A stretch of DNA of 64,000 nt from Sphingomonas sp. BT-65 (GTDB lineage: Bacteria; Pseudomonadota; Alphaproteobacteria; Sphingomonadales; Sphingomonadaceae). Each line of letters begins with the position of its first letter. Position 1 is the first letter of the stretch. The notes under the pieces were generated by a model. The model saw only the letters and a program-made list of their open reading frames with translations, did no database searches and was not told the origin of the DNA. Positions 10,205 to 18,520 of this stretch are shown here, one piece after another. A program made the position numbers and the translations under genes. The DNA lies in contig NZ_JAPCIA010000001.1 in assembly GCF_026107375.2 (NCBI RefSeq), positions 2,356,001 through 2,420,000 on the forward strand, in the 5' to 3' direction.

Positions 10205-10690
10205 CTAGCTTATCGCCCAGGCATAGGTAAGCACCACCGCCGCGACGAACGAGGCGAAGGTGCGGACATGGTTCCACCAAGTCCAGTCGCGCAGATAGCG
10301 TGCCCACAATGTCGCGCCCTGCTCGCTCTCCGGATCGACGCGGGCGAGCGCGTCATTGAGCGGGACGTTGCGCCACATCGTCAGAACGAAGCAGCCGAAC
10401 ACATAGCAGATCGCGCCGAGGATGACGTAAGGCGCGCCGGGCCGGCCGAGGTGCAGCGCCGCAGCCACGGCCAGCACCAACAGGAGCAGCGCCGTACCCA
10501 TGAACACACCGAGGAACAGCGGCGTGATCACGGTGATGTTGATCGACTGCATCGCACGGATGCCCTCAGCCACCGGCAGGCGGGCAAGCGCCTGCATGAT
10601 GAAGGTCGAGAAGCCGTAAAAGACGCCGGCGATGATGAAGGCGCCGATCGCGGCGACAAGGACGGGAAGTTCGAACAGGCTGGCCGTCAT
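10205..10690 (-). CDS. DUF1772 (anthrone oxygenase-like) membrane protein
   Basis: 161 aa with about four hydrophobic segments (LFELPVLVAAIGAFIIAGVF, ITPLFLGVFMGTALLLLVLA, VILGAICYVFGCFVLTM, and a C-terminal helix). Conserved features of DUF1772 proteins are present, including the motif NVPLNDALARV. The ATG at 10688-10690 follows GGAGGGAG. Family members include fungal anthrone oxygenases but bacterial functions are unknown. It converges with tyrA, stopping 2 bp away. Confidence 0.82.
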   Translation of the reverse strand: MTASLFELPVLVAAIGAFIIAGVFYGFSTFIMQALARLPVAEGIRAMQSINITVITPLFLGVFMGTALLLLVLAVAAALHLGRPGAPYVILGAICYVFGCFVLTMWRNVPLNDALARVDPESEQGATLWARYLRDWTWWNHVRTFASFVAAVVLTYAWAIS

Positions 10691-10719
10691 GATCCGTCTC
10701 CCTCCGTTCCTTCGTGCAC

Positions 10720-11406
10720 CTAGGATTCGAGCGCGTTGATCCCCCTGTGTACCGCATCCTCCGCCTCGGCGCGTGGCAGGCCGGGCGGGACCGGCGCGCC
10801 GAAGCGGAAGGTGACGATCCCACCCCGCTTGGGTCCGCGCCGCGGCCACAGCCGGCCGCTGTCGAGCGCAACGGGCACCACTGTTAGACTAAGTGCGCGA
10901 TAGAGACCCGCAAAGCCCGAACGCAGCGGCGGCGTTTCGCCCGGCGCGACGCGCGTTCCCTCGGGGAAGATCAGCACCGACCGGCCCTCGCCTGTCGCAT
11001 CGCGCGCCTCGCGCATCATCTGCCGCAAGGCCTTGGCGTTGGCCGCGCGATCGACCACGATCACGCCATAGCGTTGCGCCGCCCAGCCCCACACGGGAAT
11101 CTGCGCGAGCTCGCGCTTCATCACGATGGCGGGCGCGTCGAGCATGACGGCGAGCGCCATCGTCTCCAGCATCGCTTGGTGCTTGGCGGCATAGAGCGCC
11201 GGCCCGGCCGCGCGCTGGCCGTCGACGTGGATGCGGATGCCGGCGATGTGCCGCGCCGACCACACCCCGAACCTCGCCCAAGCCATGCAATAGGGACGCA
11301 GGATGCGCGCGCCGAACAGCGCCGCCACCGGCGCGCCCAGCACGATCGGCACCGACAGCCCATAGAAGAAGATCGCGAAGGCAAAGCTGCGCAACCGCTT
11401 AGCCAT
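10720..11406 (-). CDS. plsC: 1-acyl-sn-glycerol-3-phosphate acyltransferase (PlsC family)
   Basis: 228 aa with an N-terminal membrane segment and the LPLAT motifs KHQAMLET and FPEGTRVAPGE. The first motif reads H-x4-E instead of the common H-x4-D, a known subgroup variant. Role: acylation of lysophosphatidate in phospholipid synthesis, at the inner membrane. Its ATG lies inside the end of the ydcF-like gene (8-bp overlap), so it is the last gene of ftsE-ftsX-ydcF-plsC. Confidence 0.88.
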   Translation of the reverse strand: MAKRLRSFAFAIFFYGLSVPIVLGAPVAALFGARILRPYCMAWARFGVWSARHIAGIRIHVDGQRAAGPALYAAKHQAMLETMALAVMLDAPAIVMKRELAQIPVWGWAAQRYGVIVVDRAANAKALRQMMREARDATGEGRSVLIFPEGTRVAPGETPPLRSGFAGLYRALSLTVVPVALDSGRLWPRRGPKRGGIVTFRFGAPVPPGLPRAEAEDAVHRGINALES

Positions 11407-11950
11407 TGCCGAGCCCGAACAGCAAGGCGACGCGGCGGACCAGATATTTGTGATATTCGCGCAGTAGCATGGCGAAGCGCGGATTGGTGCGCACACCGTC
11501 GCCCTCAATCTCGATCTCGCCGCCCAGCGCATTGCCGAGCTCGAGCTTGGCGCGCGGCACGTGCCAGTCGGCGGTGACCAGCCGCACCGACTTGTAGCCG
11601 CGCGCACGCACCCAGGCGGCGGTCTCGTCGGCGTTGGAGCGGGTGTCGACCGCCTCGTGCCCAAGGTCGATGCAGCAGCGGAACAACGCCGGAGGCGCTC
11701 GGTGCTCGATGGCGAGCTCGATCGGGCGGACGGTGGGGTCGGTGCCGGTGATCAGCATGCGCTTCGCCGTGCCGCGCTGAAGCAGTGCGATGCCGCGCGG
11801 GATGCGCCCCGCGCCGCCGGTGGGGACGACGATCGCATCGGTGCGGACGCCGGGATCGAGCGGGGTGCCGAGCGAGAGCATGAACAGCGCAAAGCCGAGC
11901 GCCCAGGCGAGCGCGAGCACCGCGAGGATGCGCCACGCCGCCCCGATCAC
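11399..11950 (-). CDS. YdcF/SanA-like DUF218 protein
   Basis: 183 aa. One N-terminal membrane helix, then a DUF218 domain: DAIVVPTGGAGRIPRGIALL opens the fold, and RSNADETAAWVRARGYKSVRLVTADWHVPRA carries the family TxDWHxPR-type motif. The GTG start (11948-11950) overlaps the ftsX stop as GTGA. Often implicated in envelope or vancomycin-sensitivity phenotypes; molecular function is undefined. Placement between ftsX and plsC points to the cell envelope. Confidence 0.82.
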   Translation of the reverse strand: MIGAAWRILAVLALAWALGFALFMLSLGTPLDPGVRTDAIVVPTGGAGRIPRGIALLQRGTAKRMLITGTDPTVRPIELAIEHRAPPALFRCCIDLGHEAVDTRSNADETAAWVRARGYKSVRLVTADWHVPRAKLELGNALGGEIEIEGDGVRTNPRFAMLLREYHKYLVRRVALLFGLGNG

Positions 11951-12837
11951 AGCGTCTTCCCCAGCGTGCCCAGCACGGCGATGCGCGCCGCGAACAGCGC
12001 CAGCAGCGCGAAGGCGAGCGGGAGCAGGAGCAGCAGCACCCAGTCGAGCGGCGCCAGCGCGACCCCGCCGAGCAACTCCGACCCGAGCCCCCCCGCCTGC
12101 TGGCCGAGCAGCCACACCACCGCCAGCGCCGCGGCCGTGCCGAGCGCGCCGCCGAGCAAGGTGTCGAACGCGATCCGCCGCTGGAACAGGCGCGCGACCT
12201 GCATGTCGGTCGAGCCGAGCATGTGCAGCACCGCGATCGTGTCGCGATGGGTGTCGAGCCCGCCGCGCGCGGCGAGCAGCACGACAATCGTGGTGGCGGT
12301 CGCCATCAGGATCACGAGCGCCGCGGCGAACCAGGTGATAGTGGTGAGGAAGCGGCTCACCGGCGAGAGCCATTGCGCGTGCCGGTCGACCTGCGCGGCG
12401 GGCGCGACCGCGCGCGCGGCGCGCGTCACGCGGTCGGCCGCAGCCGCGTCGCCCGACGCGAGATCGACGTCGATCATCGCCGGCATCGGCAGATCCGCGT
12501 CGAGCCCGGCCTCGCCCAGCCACGGCTCGAGCAGCGCGGCGAGATGCGCGCGATCGACTTCCGCGACGCGCATCACGCCGGGGAGCGCGCGCACACGTTC
12601 GGCGATGCGGCGGGCATTGGCGTCGCGCCGGGCGGCGTCCGCCTCGACGAGCTGGATGGTGAGACGTCCGGCGAGCTGGCGGTCGAGCGTGCGGCTGGCA
12701 CCCGCCATGCCGAGACCGAGCGCGGCGGCGAGCACCGTCAGGAACAGCATGATCGCCATCACCCACAGCATCGCACGCGTGCGCCGGCTCTCGTCGAGCA
12801 GGCGGCGTTCGGGCTTGTCGCGTGCGAGGAGCTTCAT
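11947..12837 (-). CDS. ftsX: Cell division protein FtsX
   Basis: 296 aa permease partner of FtsE, coupling the divisome to periplasmic murein hydrolase activation. The first TM helix (about 25-47) is followed by a periplasmic domain (about 50-170), then three TM helices at about 175-205, 225-250 and 262-290, the FtsX topology. It overlaps ftsE by 4 bp. The sequence is diverged, as usual in alphaproteobacteria. Confidence 0.88.
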   Translation of the reverse strand: MKLLARDKPERRLLDESRRTRAMLWVMAIMLFLTVLAAALGLGMAGASRTLDRQLAGRLTIQLVEADAARRDANARRIAERVRALPGVMRVAEVDRAHLAALLEPWLGEAGLDADLPMPAMIDVDLASGDAAAADRVTRAARAVAPAAQVDRHAQWLSPVSRFLTTITWFAAALVILMATATTIVVLLAARGGLDTHRDTIAVLHMLGSTDMQVARLFQRRIAFDTLLGGALGTAAALAVVWLLGQQAGGLGSELLGGVALAPLDWVLLLLLPLAFALLALFAARIAVLGTLGKTL

Positions 12838-13541
12838 GCCGGGGCGGCTCCGGGCGGGTAGCGCAGCGAGCCGGTGGGATCGACCAGCCGGCCCTTCTCG
12901 ATCCGCATCATCTGCGCGTCGGGGATGCGGCTGATCAGCTGGAAGTCGTGCGTCGCCACCACCACCGTGGTGCCGAGCCGGTTGAGCGAATCGAATAGGT
13001 GCAGCAACCGTTCCGCCATGTCGGGGTCGACGTTGCCGGTCGGCTCGTCCGCGATCAGCATCTCGGGCCGGGTGATCACCGAGCGGGCGATCGCGACGCG
13101 CTGCTGCTCACCGCCCGACAGCGTCGGCGGCTTGGCGGTGTCGCGGTCCTTGAGGCCGACCCAGGCGAGCATTTCGCGCACCGGCCCCTCGATGTCGCTT
13201 TCGGGCATGCCCGCGACGCGCAGCGGCAATGCGACATTGTCATAGGCGGACATGTGCGGGAGCAGGCGGAAGTCCTGGAACACCACGCCGATGCGGCGGC
13301 GGAAACCCGGAAGACGTTTCCGCGGCAAGGCGCCCGCATCCTCGCCGAACAGCCGCACGATGCCGCGCGTCGGGCGCTGCGCGAGGTAGAGCAATTTGAG
13401 CAGCGAGGTCTTGCCCGCCCCCGAAGCGCCGGTGACGAAGTAGAAGGAGCCGGCACTGAGCGTGAAGCTGACGTCGCTCAGCGTCTCCGCCCCGGTCCCG
13501 TAGCGCAGGCCGACATTCTCGAACTGGACGATATTGGCCAT
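12834..13541 (-). CDS. ftsE: Cell division ATP-binding protein FtsE
   Basis: 235 aa ABC ATPase: Walker [15 protein letters not shown]-loop [18 protein letters not shown], signature [14 protein letters not shown], Walker [13 protein letters not shown] and the H-loop VATHD. Start [15 protein letters not shown] at 13539-13541 is where homology begins; the frame continues upstream without support. First gene of the envelope/division operon and divergent from the zinc-ribbon gene. Confidence 0.94.
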   Translation of the reverse strand: MANIVQFENVGLRYGTGAETLSDVSFTLSAGSFYFVTGASGAGKTSLLKLLYLAQRPTRGIVRLFGEDAGALPRKRLPGFRRRIGVVFQDFRLLPHMSAYDNVALPLRVAGMPESDIEGPVREMLAWVGLKDRDTAKPPTLSGGEQQRVAIARSVITRPEMLIADEPTGNVDPDMAERLLHLFDSLNRLGTTVVVATHDFQLISRIPDAQMMRIEKGRLVDPTGSLRYPPGAAPA

Positions 13542-13703
13542 GCCCGGCGCCCGGCCGCTCCTGAAAACGCTTTCCCCCGAAGAACCCAGCCATCGCACAG
13601 GCGGGGGGCGGGCTCAAGCGCGAGGACATGCCTCTTGCAAAGCCGAGTCGGGAGGTGTTTAGAATCGGGATCGGCCATTGTGCCCCGTACAAGATGTGCC
13701 GCG

Positions 13704-14417
13704 ATGATCCTGGAATGCCCTGAGTGCCGCACCCGCTATTTGGTTCCCGACAGTGCGATCGGGGCGGATGGCCGCACGGTGCGTTGCGCGAGCTGCCGGC
13801 ACAGCTGGCACCAACTCCCTGCGGGCACACCCGCCGCCAAGCCGGCGCCCGACGTGATCCGCGCCGACGCCTATTCGGCGCCGCCGCCACCTCCGCCGCC
13901 GCCGGCCGCTCCCGTCGCTCCGGTGGCAACAACGGAGGCCGAACGCGACTATGATCCCTTCGCGCACGAGCCGCCGTTCAAGCCGCGCAAGAACCCCGAG
14001 CGGCGCTGGACCGCGGCGGCGCTGATCACCGGCCTGTCGCTGTCGGTCGGCGCGGGTGCGATCCTGTGGCTCGGCGCGCCCGGCATCGCCTCGCAGCTCG
14101 GCCTGCCGATTGGTGAGGCGAAGACGCCGCTGATCTTCACTGCGCAGGCGGTCGAGCGCAAACCGCGGCTCAACGGGGGTGAATTGTTCGTTGTGAGCGG
14201 GCAAGTGATGAACCCGACCCGCGAGCGCCAGCGCGTCCCCAACATCCTCGCCGAGCTGCGCGACGCCAATAATTCGATCGTCTACAACTGGACGATCACG
14301 CCCGAGCCGCGCGCGCTGCCGCCGGGCGGCAGCCTCGAGTTCAACAGCGGCAAGCTCGACGTGCCGGCGAGCGGCAAGACGATCCAGTTCAGCTTTTCCG
14401 GCGAAGCCGCCGACTGA
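13704..14417 (+). CDS. MJ0042-type zinc-ribbon, membrane-anchored protein
   Basis: 237 aa. N-terminal zinc ribbon with [16 protein letters not shown] then [10 protein letters not shown] (CxxC...CxxC), a proline-rich linker (PPPPPPPP) near residue 60, one TM helix at about 110-132, and a C-terminal DUF3426-like beta domain ([16 protein letters not shown]). Common in proteobacteria beside ftsE or MATE genes; function unknown. A TTGCAA / TTTAGA promoter with 17-bp spacing sits at 13635-13663. Its last 29 bases overlap the 3' end of the MATE gene on the opposite strand. Confidence 0.85.
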   Translation: MILECPECRTRYLVPDSAIGADGRTVRCASCRHSWHQLPAGTPAAKPAPDVIRADAYSAPPPPPPPPAAPVAPVATTEAERDYDPFAHEPPFKPRKNPERRWTAAALITGLSLSVGAGAILWLGAPGIASQLGLPIGEAKTPLIFTAQAVERKPRLNGGELFVVSGQVMNPTRERQRVPNILAELRDANNSIVYNWTITPEPRALPPGGSLEFNSGKLDVPASGKTIQFSFSGEAAD

Positions 14418-15747
14418 CCCAGAATAGCCGTCCGCCGTTGAGCAGCGCCGCGGCGAGCATGCCCGACGCCGACGCGGCGACCAGCCCGTTCGCGCCCCAG
14501 CCGGCATGGACGGTCCAGAGACCGATCCCGCCAGTGAGCAGGAAGAAGGCGGCAATGCCGTTGAGCCCCGCCGCGACCTGGTCCCCCAGCGAGCGCAGCG
14601 CATAGACGAACACGACCTGAAGCCCGTCGAACAGGATGAACGGCCCCCAGAGCGGCAGCATCGCGGCGGCTGCGGCGGCCACCGCGGCGGTGGCGGGGAA
14701 GCCGCCGACGACGAGCATCGGCGCGAAGATCAGCGGGAGCGCGAGCAAGCCGAGGATCAGCGCGGCGAGCCCGGCAGCGATCGCGGTGCGCGGCCCGGCT
14801 TCGGCCGGCACGCCCTCGCCCACCGCATTGCCCGCGCGCACGCCGGCGGCCGAGCCCAGGCCCAGCGCGAAGGCGAAGGTGACGTTGTGAACCGAGAAGA
14901 CGATCTGGAAGGCGTGAGTCACCGTCTCACCGAGCTGGGTCGAGAGCGCGATCAGGATCGAGAAACCGGCGAGCTCGAGCCCCGAGGCGATCGCCGGCAC
15001 CAGGCCGAAGCCGAGCAGCGCCCGGACGCCGCGCCACATTGCGGGCGAACCGAAGTCATGCCAGTCGCGCACGCCGCGCTCGCGGGCACGTGGCAGCGTG
15101 AGTGCCGCCGCGACCATCGCTACTGCCCCAACCACGGTGGCGGTCACCGTCGCCGCTGCCGCACCGACCGCGCCCATCACGGGCAGGCCGAACTGGCCGG
15201 TCGCGAGCACCCAGGCGAGCAGCGCGTTCAACGGCAGGATCGAGAGATTGACCGCCATCACCCGCTGCGGCCGGCTGACGCCCTCGAGGAAGAAGCTTGC
15301 GGCGACGATCAGCAGCTGGAAGGGATAGCCGAGCGCCATCGTCCGCACGACCCGCGCCGCATCGGGTGCGATGTCCGGATCGACACCGACGCCGAGCAGC
15401 ATCGGCAAAGCGAAGGCGAACAGGGCGCCGCCGCTGAGGAGGCCGAGCAGCAATCCCAGCACCAGTCCCTGGCGCAGCACCGCGCCGGTCCCCGGCAGGT
15501 CTTTCGCCCCGTCGGCGCGCGAGGCGAAGACGAGCACGCCGGTGAGCCAGCCGAGCGCGACGACGATGCCGATGAAGGTCAGCGTGCGGCTCGCGCCAAG
15601 CGCCGCCACCTCGTGCGTGCTGACCATGCCGACGACGACCACGTCGGTGACGTGCAGGATCGTCCAGTTGAGCCCGGTCAGCACCACCGGCCATGCCAGA
15701 GCGAGGATGCGGCGCGTCTCGGCACGGATGTCGGCTGGCAGGTGCAT
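14389..15747 (-). CDS. MATE family efflux transporter
   Basis: 452 aa, about 12 TM helices in two homologous halves, typical MATE length. The N-terminal segment [23 protein letters not shown] matches the first helices; [15 protein letters not shown] is the conserved second-half motif. It would export cationic drugs or metabolites using Na+ or H+. Start at MHLPADIR (15745-15747). It converges with and overlaps the zinc-ribbon gene by 29 bp, and its upstream end abuts repeat copy A. Confidence 0.9.
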   Translation of the reverse strand: MHLPADIRAETRRILALAWPVVLTGLNWTILHVTDVVVVGMVSTHEVAALGASRTLTFIGIVVALGWLTGVLVFASRADGAKDLPGTGAVLRQGLVLGLLLGLLSGGALFAFALPMLLGVGVDPDIAPDAARVVRTMALGYPFQLLIVAASFFLEGVSRPQRVMAVNLSILPLNALLAWVLATGQFGLPVMGAVGAAAATVTATVVGAVAMVAAALTLPRARERGVRDWHDFGSPAMWRGVRALLGFGLVPAIASGLELAGFSILIALSTQLGETVTHAFQIVFSVHNVTFAFALGLGSAAGVRAGNAVGEGVPAEAGPRTAIAAGLAALILGLLALPLIFAPMLVVGGFPATAAVAAAAAAMLPLWGPFILFDGLQVVFVYALRSLGDQVAAGLNGIAAFFLLTGGIGLWTVHAGWGANGLVAASASGMLAAALLNGGRLFWVSRRLRRKS

Positions 15748-15770
15748 GGGCAGGCGGGGCTTAGCGTTTG

Positions 15771-15951
15771 TTCCGCTCACGCGGAAGCCGCACCAGTCCG
15801 CTCCCCCACCCGGCCACCCACGAAAGTATCCTGATGGGTGGCCGGGTGGGGAGTGTAGCGGTCGGTCATGCCCCCGGCATGACCTGAACAGCGCGGGGCG
15901 CTGTTCACCGCACACTGGCTGGTGCGGCCACCGTTGTCGTGAAACGACAAC
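15771..15951. repeat. Hairpin-rich interspersed repeat, copy A
   Basis: The core starts at GCACCAG (about 15790) and ends at CTGGCTGGTGC, enclosing a long stem (CCACCCGGCCACCC pairs with GGGTGGCCGGGTGG around AGTATC), a TGAACAGCGCGGGGCGCTGTTCA stem and a CATGCCCCCGGCATG stem. It is bounded by TTCCGC/GCGGAA (15771-15786) and GTTGTCG/CGACAAC (15933-15951) hairpins. Copy B at 18334-18515 is the inverted match. It encodes no protein I can support. Confidence 0.85.
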
Positions 15952-15965
15952 GCACGCATAGACGG

Positions 15966-15992
15966 TTGCAAGCCCCGTGACGCTTTGCTAGG
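15966..15992 (+). promoter_or_regulatory. Promoter of tRNA-Leu
   Basis: TTGCAA (15966-15971) and a GCTAGG-type -10 (15987-15992) with about 15-17 bp between them, in a GACGCTTTGCTAGGGG context. It stands about 50 bp upstream of the mature tRNA. Assignment is by motif and position. Confidence 0.5.
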
Positions 15993-16040
15993 GGCCGCGC
16001 CTTACCAGCCGCCGGGTTCATCCGGCGGACTTGAATCAGT

Positions 16041-16127
16041 GCGGTCGTGGCGGAACTGGTAGACGCGCAACGTTGAGGTCGTTGTGGGCGAAAGCCCGTG
16101 GAAGTTCGAGTCTTCTCGACCGCACCA
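16041..16127 (+). tRNA. tRNA-Leu (anticodon GAG)
   Basis: 87 nt including encoded CCA. Acceptor arms GCGGTCG / CGACCGC pair perfectly; the anticodon stem CAACG/CGTTG holds loop TTGAGGT (anticodon GAG); a long class II variable arm TGGGCGAAAGCCCGT and the T-arm with GTTCGAGTC are present. It reads CUU/CUC codons. Confidence 0.97.
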
Positions 16128-16248
16128 TTCGCCCCGGAAGGGGCCAATCCCATCGCCGGAATGAATTCGCGCTTCGGCGCGGACGCGGCTTGGCGCGCAA
16201 AGCCCAAGGGCTCCGCACGCCGTGTCATTCTTGGGATTATGTCCCCGC

Positions 16249-16662
16249 CTAGCGGACGCGGGTCCAGATCTTGGTGCGGCAGAAAACGGCGACGCAGCCC
16301 TTGAGCTCGAGCTTGCCGTCGGGCAGCAGCTTGAGATAACCACGGCCCGCCCCGTCGCCCGTTTCAGGGTCGTAGACCGGGCCGCCTTTCCATTCGCCCG
16401 GGCCGCCGGTGAAGCCGTTGAGCACCACCAGCCCCTTGAGCCGCCGCTGGCGCAGCTTGGGGTCCGAGTTGCGCAGGTCGCGCAGGTCGGGATTGGTGCG
16501 CAGCCGCGCGGCGTCGACCACGCGCCCGCACAGCGCCTGGCCGCAGCGATAGATCTGGACTCGCCCGCCTTCGCTCCCGGTGGCCCACACGCCGGTGATG
16601 TCGGCGGCCTGCGCGGCGCTGCCGGTGGCGAGCAAGGCGGCGACAAGCGCCAGCAGCCTCAT
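16249..16662 (-). CDS. DUF2147 secreted protein
   Basis: 137 aa with a signal peptide (cleavage near AQAA) and a DUF2147 lipocalin-like domain: GVWATGSEGGRVQIYRC at the N-terminus and KLELKGC..VFCRTKIWTRVR at the end, with paired cysteines. Function unknown; exported. The ATG overlaps the upstream PF10118 gene stop (ATGA), so both are likely expressed from the operator-bearing promoter at 17.53 kb. A paralogue is at 34649-35053. Confidence 0.85.
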   Translation of the reverse strand: MRLLALVAALLATGSAAQAADITGVWATGSEGGRVQIYRCGQALCGRVVDAARLRTNPDLRDLRNSDPKLRQRRLKGLVVLNGFTGGPGEWKGGPVYDPETGDGAGRGYLKLLPDGKLELKGCVAVFCRTKIWTRVR

Positions 16663-17516
16663 GCCGCCTGGCTCCGCGGCTGCTCGAGCAGGGCGAGCGA
16701 TTTCGCCAGCAAGGGCCGATCGTCGAGCTCCCAGGGATGGAAACCGGGCCGCATATAGACGAACACTCCCTTCAGCAGCAGGCGCAATGGGCCGGGACGG
16801 CCGTAGAGATAGCCCAGCAACCGGCGCCATGTCGCGAAATTGTTGCAGCCGTCCTGGCGCAGCAGATCGGCGGTGTTGCGGAAGATCACATAGTGGAAGC
16901 GCATCGTCGTCACGAACATCACCGTGCTGCGCTTGAGCCAGCGGCGCAGCCGCGTCATCTCGCGCGCGGCGTGGAGATAGGTGTCGAACGCCACCGCCTT
17001 GTGCTCGACCTCCTCGATCGCGTGCCATTGCCACAGCCGTTTGGCCTCGTCGGTCGCGCCCGCGAGATGCGCGGGATCGGCCAGCGCGTCATGCGCGAGC
17101 GTCGCGGTGAAATGTTCGAGCGCGCAGGTCGCCGCGAGCTGCTGGATCGGGGAGCGCCGCTTGACCCAGGCGATGGTGCGGCGCGCGCGGTCCTCCAGCG
17201 GCGCGATGTCGTATCCGACATCCTCGGCCTGGCGGTTGAACACCACATGCTCGCGCGAGTGCATCGACTCCTGATACAGGAAATCGTCGATCTGGCTGCG
17301 CAGCGGCTCCGGCGCGCCGTCGCGGAAATGACGCACCGAGGTCATGAAGAACTTCTCGCCGACCGGAAAGGTCGAGGAGAGCGCGTTGAAGAACGCCGTG
17401 CGCCCGGGATCACCGCTGTGCCACCAGCGCGGCAGCGGCGCCTTCCGGCCGAACTTCATATCCCGCTTGTGGATGGCGAGGTCCCGTGGCGTGCGGTCGG
17501 ACAAGATGCACCTCAT
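16659..17516 (-). CDS. Metal-dependent hydrolase of the PF10118 family
   Basis: 285 aa. The family core is clear: RWWHSGDPGRTAFFNALSSTFPVGEKFF, then FLYQESMHSREHVVFNR with Glu/His candidate metal ligands, then WQWHAIEEVEHKAVAFD with further Glu/His residues. The pattern resembles a helical di-metal site. Predicted metal-dependent hydrolase; substrate unknown. Start at the ATG at 17514-17516, which keeps the conserved DLAIHKRDMKFGRK segment; the operator palindrome is only about 14 bp upstream. Divergent from the TetR gene, in front of the DUF2147 gene. Confidence 0.88.
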   Translation of the reverse strand: MRCILSDRTPRDLAIHKRDMKFGRKAPLPRWWHSGDPGRTAFFNALSSTFPVGEKFFMTSVRHFRDGAPEPLRSQIDDFLYQESMHSREHVVFNRQAEDVGYDIAPLEDRARRTIAWVKRRSPIQQLAATCALEHFTATLAHDALADPAHLAGATDEAKRLWQWHAIEEVEHKAVAFDTYLHAAREMTRLRRWLKRSTVMFVTTMRFHYVIFRNTADLLRQDGCNNFATWRRLLGYLYGRPGPLRLLLKGVFVYMRPGFHPWELDDRPLLAKSLALLEQPRSQAA

Positions 17517-17529
17517 CGCGAATCAAATG

Positions 17530-17549
17530 ACATTAACATCAATGTTAAT
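17530..17549. promoter_or_regulatory. TetR-type operator, site 1, between the PF10118 and tetR genes
   Basis: ATTAACATCAATGTTAAT (17532-17549) is a perfect palindrome with 8-bp arms around CA. The reverse complement of 17530-17545 is ACATTGATGTTAATGT, matching site 2 (21962-21977) at 15 of 16 bases. A TATATT/TATTAA -10-like element for the minus-strand gene overlaps its edge and a TTGCAA lies farther upstream. Location between divergent genes suggests dual repression and autoregulation. Confidence 0.75.
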
Positions 17550-17702
17550 ATAGCAGGCCCACAATCGTTGCAAGATCGATTAAGACGCGGTCCAGATTGG
17601 GATTTCCGACGGAATCACCGGCGCAGAGAGGAATTGTGACTATTGCGCGCTTTGCGCTAAAACCGCGCGACCGGTCCGGGGGTGGGCCGGCAGGGAATGA
17701 GA

Positions 17703-18329
17703 ATGTACAAGCAACCGCCACCGCGCGTGAAGCGGCGCAAACGGCTGGGCCCCGAAGTCCGCGAAGAAGGCCTGGCGGCGGCGCGGCGCCTGCTGCTCGA
17801 GGGCGGGCCCGCCGCGGTCACGCTCGCCAATATCGGCGACGAGATCGGCATGTCGCACGCCAACGTCCTGCATCACTTCGGATCGGCGGCGAGCCTGCAA
17901 TCGGCGCTGATGGGTTCGATGATCAACGACCTCACCGTCGCGCTCGACCATGTCGTCGAGATGCTGCGGACCGACGCGGCTGCCCCACGCGCGGTGGCGG
18001 ACAAGGTGTTCGACGCGTTCGACAAGGGCGGCGCGGGCCAGCTCGCCGCGTGGATCATCCTGTCGGGCGATGTCGAGCATCTCGAGCCGGTGCGCGACGC
18101 GGTCAAGTCGCTGGTCGAGGCGATCGTCGGCCAGGCGTCCGACGAAGGCGCGCCGGAGCGGGTGCGCATGGCGGTGCTGATGATGGCGGTGTGCGCGTTC
18201 GGCGATGCCGTGATCGGCCCCTATGTGCGCGACATGCTCGACCAGGAGGACGATGCGATGCGCAGCCTGATCTCGCGCATCTTGCCGCTGTTCCTGCTTC
18301 CCCAGGGAATCCCGCCGGCCCTGACCTGA
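17703..18329 (+). CDS. TetR/AcrR family transcriptional regulator
   Basis: 208 aa. N-terminal HTH: GPAAVTLANIGDEIGMSHANVLHHFGSAASLQSAL (about residues 32-66), with the TetR recognition helix ending in HHFGS. The C-terminal ligand-binding domain is helical (DHVVEML, AAWIILSGDVEHL, AVLMMAVCAFGDAVIGPYV). The ATG at 17703 is preferred because AGGGA lies 6 nt upstream; ATG 17697 and GTG 17682 are in frame. Likely the regulator binding the three ACATTGATGTYAAT palindromes; this is inferred from the divergent promoter. Confidence 0.9.
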   Translation: MYKQPPPRVKRRKRLGPEVREEGLAAARRLLLEGGPAAVTLANIGDEIGMSHANVLHHFGSAASLQSALMGSMINDLTVALDHVVEMLRTDAAAPRAVADKVFDAFDKGGAGQLAAWIILSGDVEHLEPVRDAVKSLVEAIVGQASDEGAPERVRMAVLMMAVCAFGDAVIGPYVRDMLDQEDDAMRSLISRILPLFLLPQGIPPALT

Positions 18330-18333
18330 GTCG

Positions 18334-18515
18334 GATTCAGCTTCGCTGAATCGCGGCACCAGCCAGTCTCGGGTGAACAGCGCCCCGCGCTGTTCAGGCC
18401 ATGCCGGGGGCATGGCCGACCCGATACTCCCCACCCGGCCACCCATCAGGATACTTTCGGGGGTGGCCGGGTGGGGGAGCGGGCTGGTGCCGCCACGTTT
18501 CGGCTTTGCTGAAAC
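18334..18515. repeat. Hairpin-rich interspersed repeat, copy B (inverted relative to copy A)
   Basis: Reverse complement of copy A across the core: GGCACCAGCC...CTCCCCACCCGGCCACCC...GAAAGTATCCTGAT...CATGCCCCCGGCATG...CTGTTCA...GGCTGGTGCC. Its end hairpins differ from copy A in sequence but not in structure: GATTCAGC-TTC-GCTGAATC at 18334-18352 and GTTTCGGC-TTT-GCTGAAAC at 18497-18515. It lies between the TetR gene and the convergent TBDT. Confidence 0.85.
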
Positions 18516-18520
18516 AGATC

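Noticed and set aside
15771..18515. Composite transposon or integrative unit flanked by inverted repeats
   Set aside because: No transposase or integrase gene, no target-site duplication visible, and gene content and GC look native. Kept only as a repeat observation.
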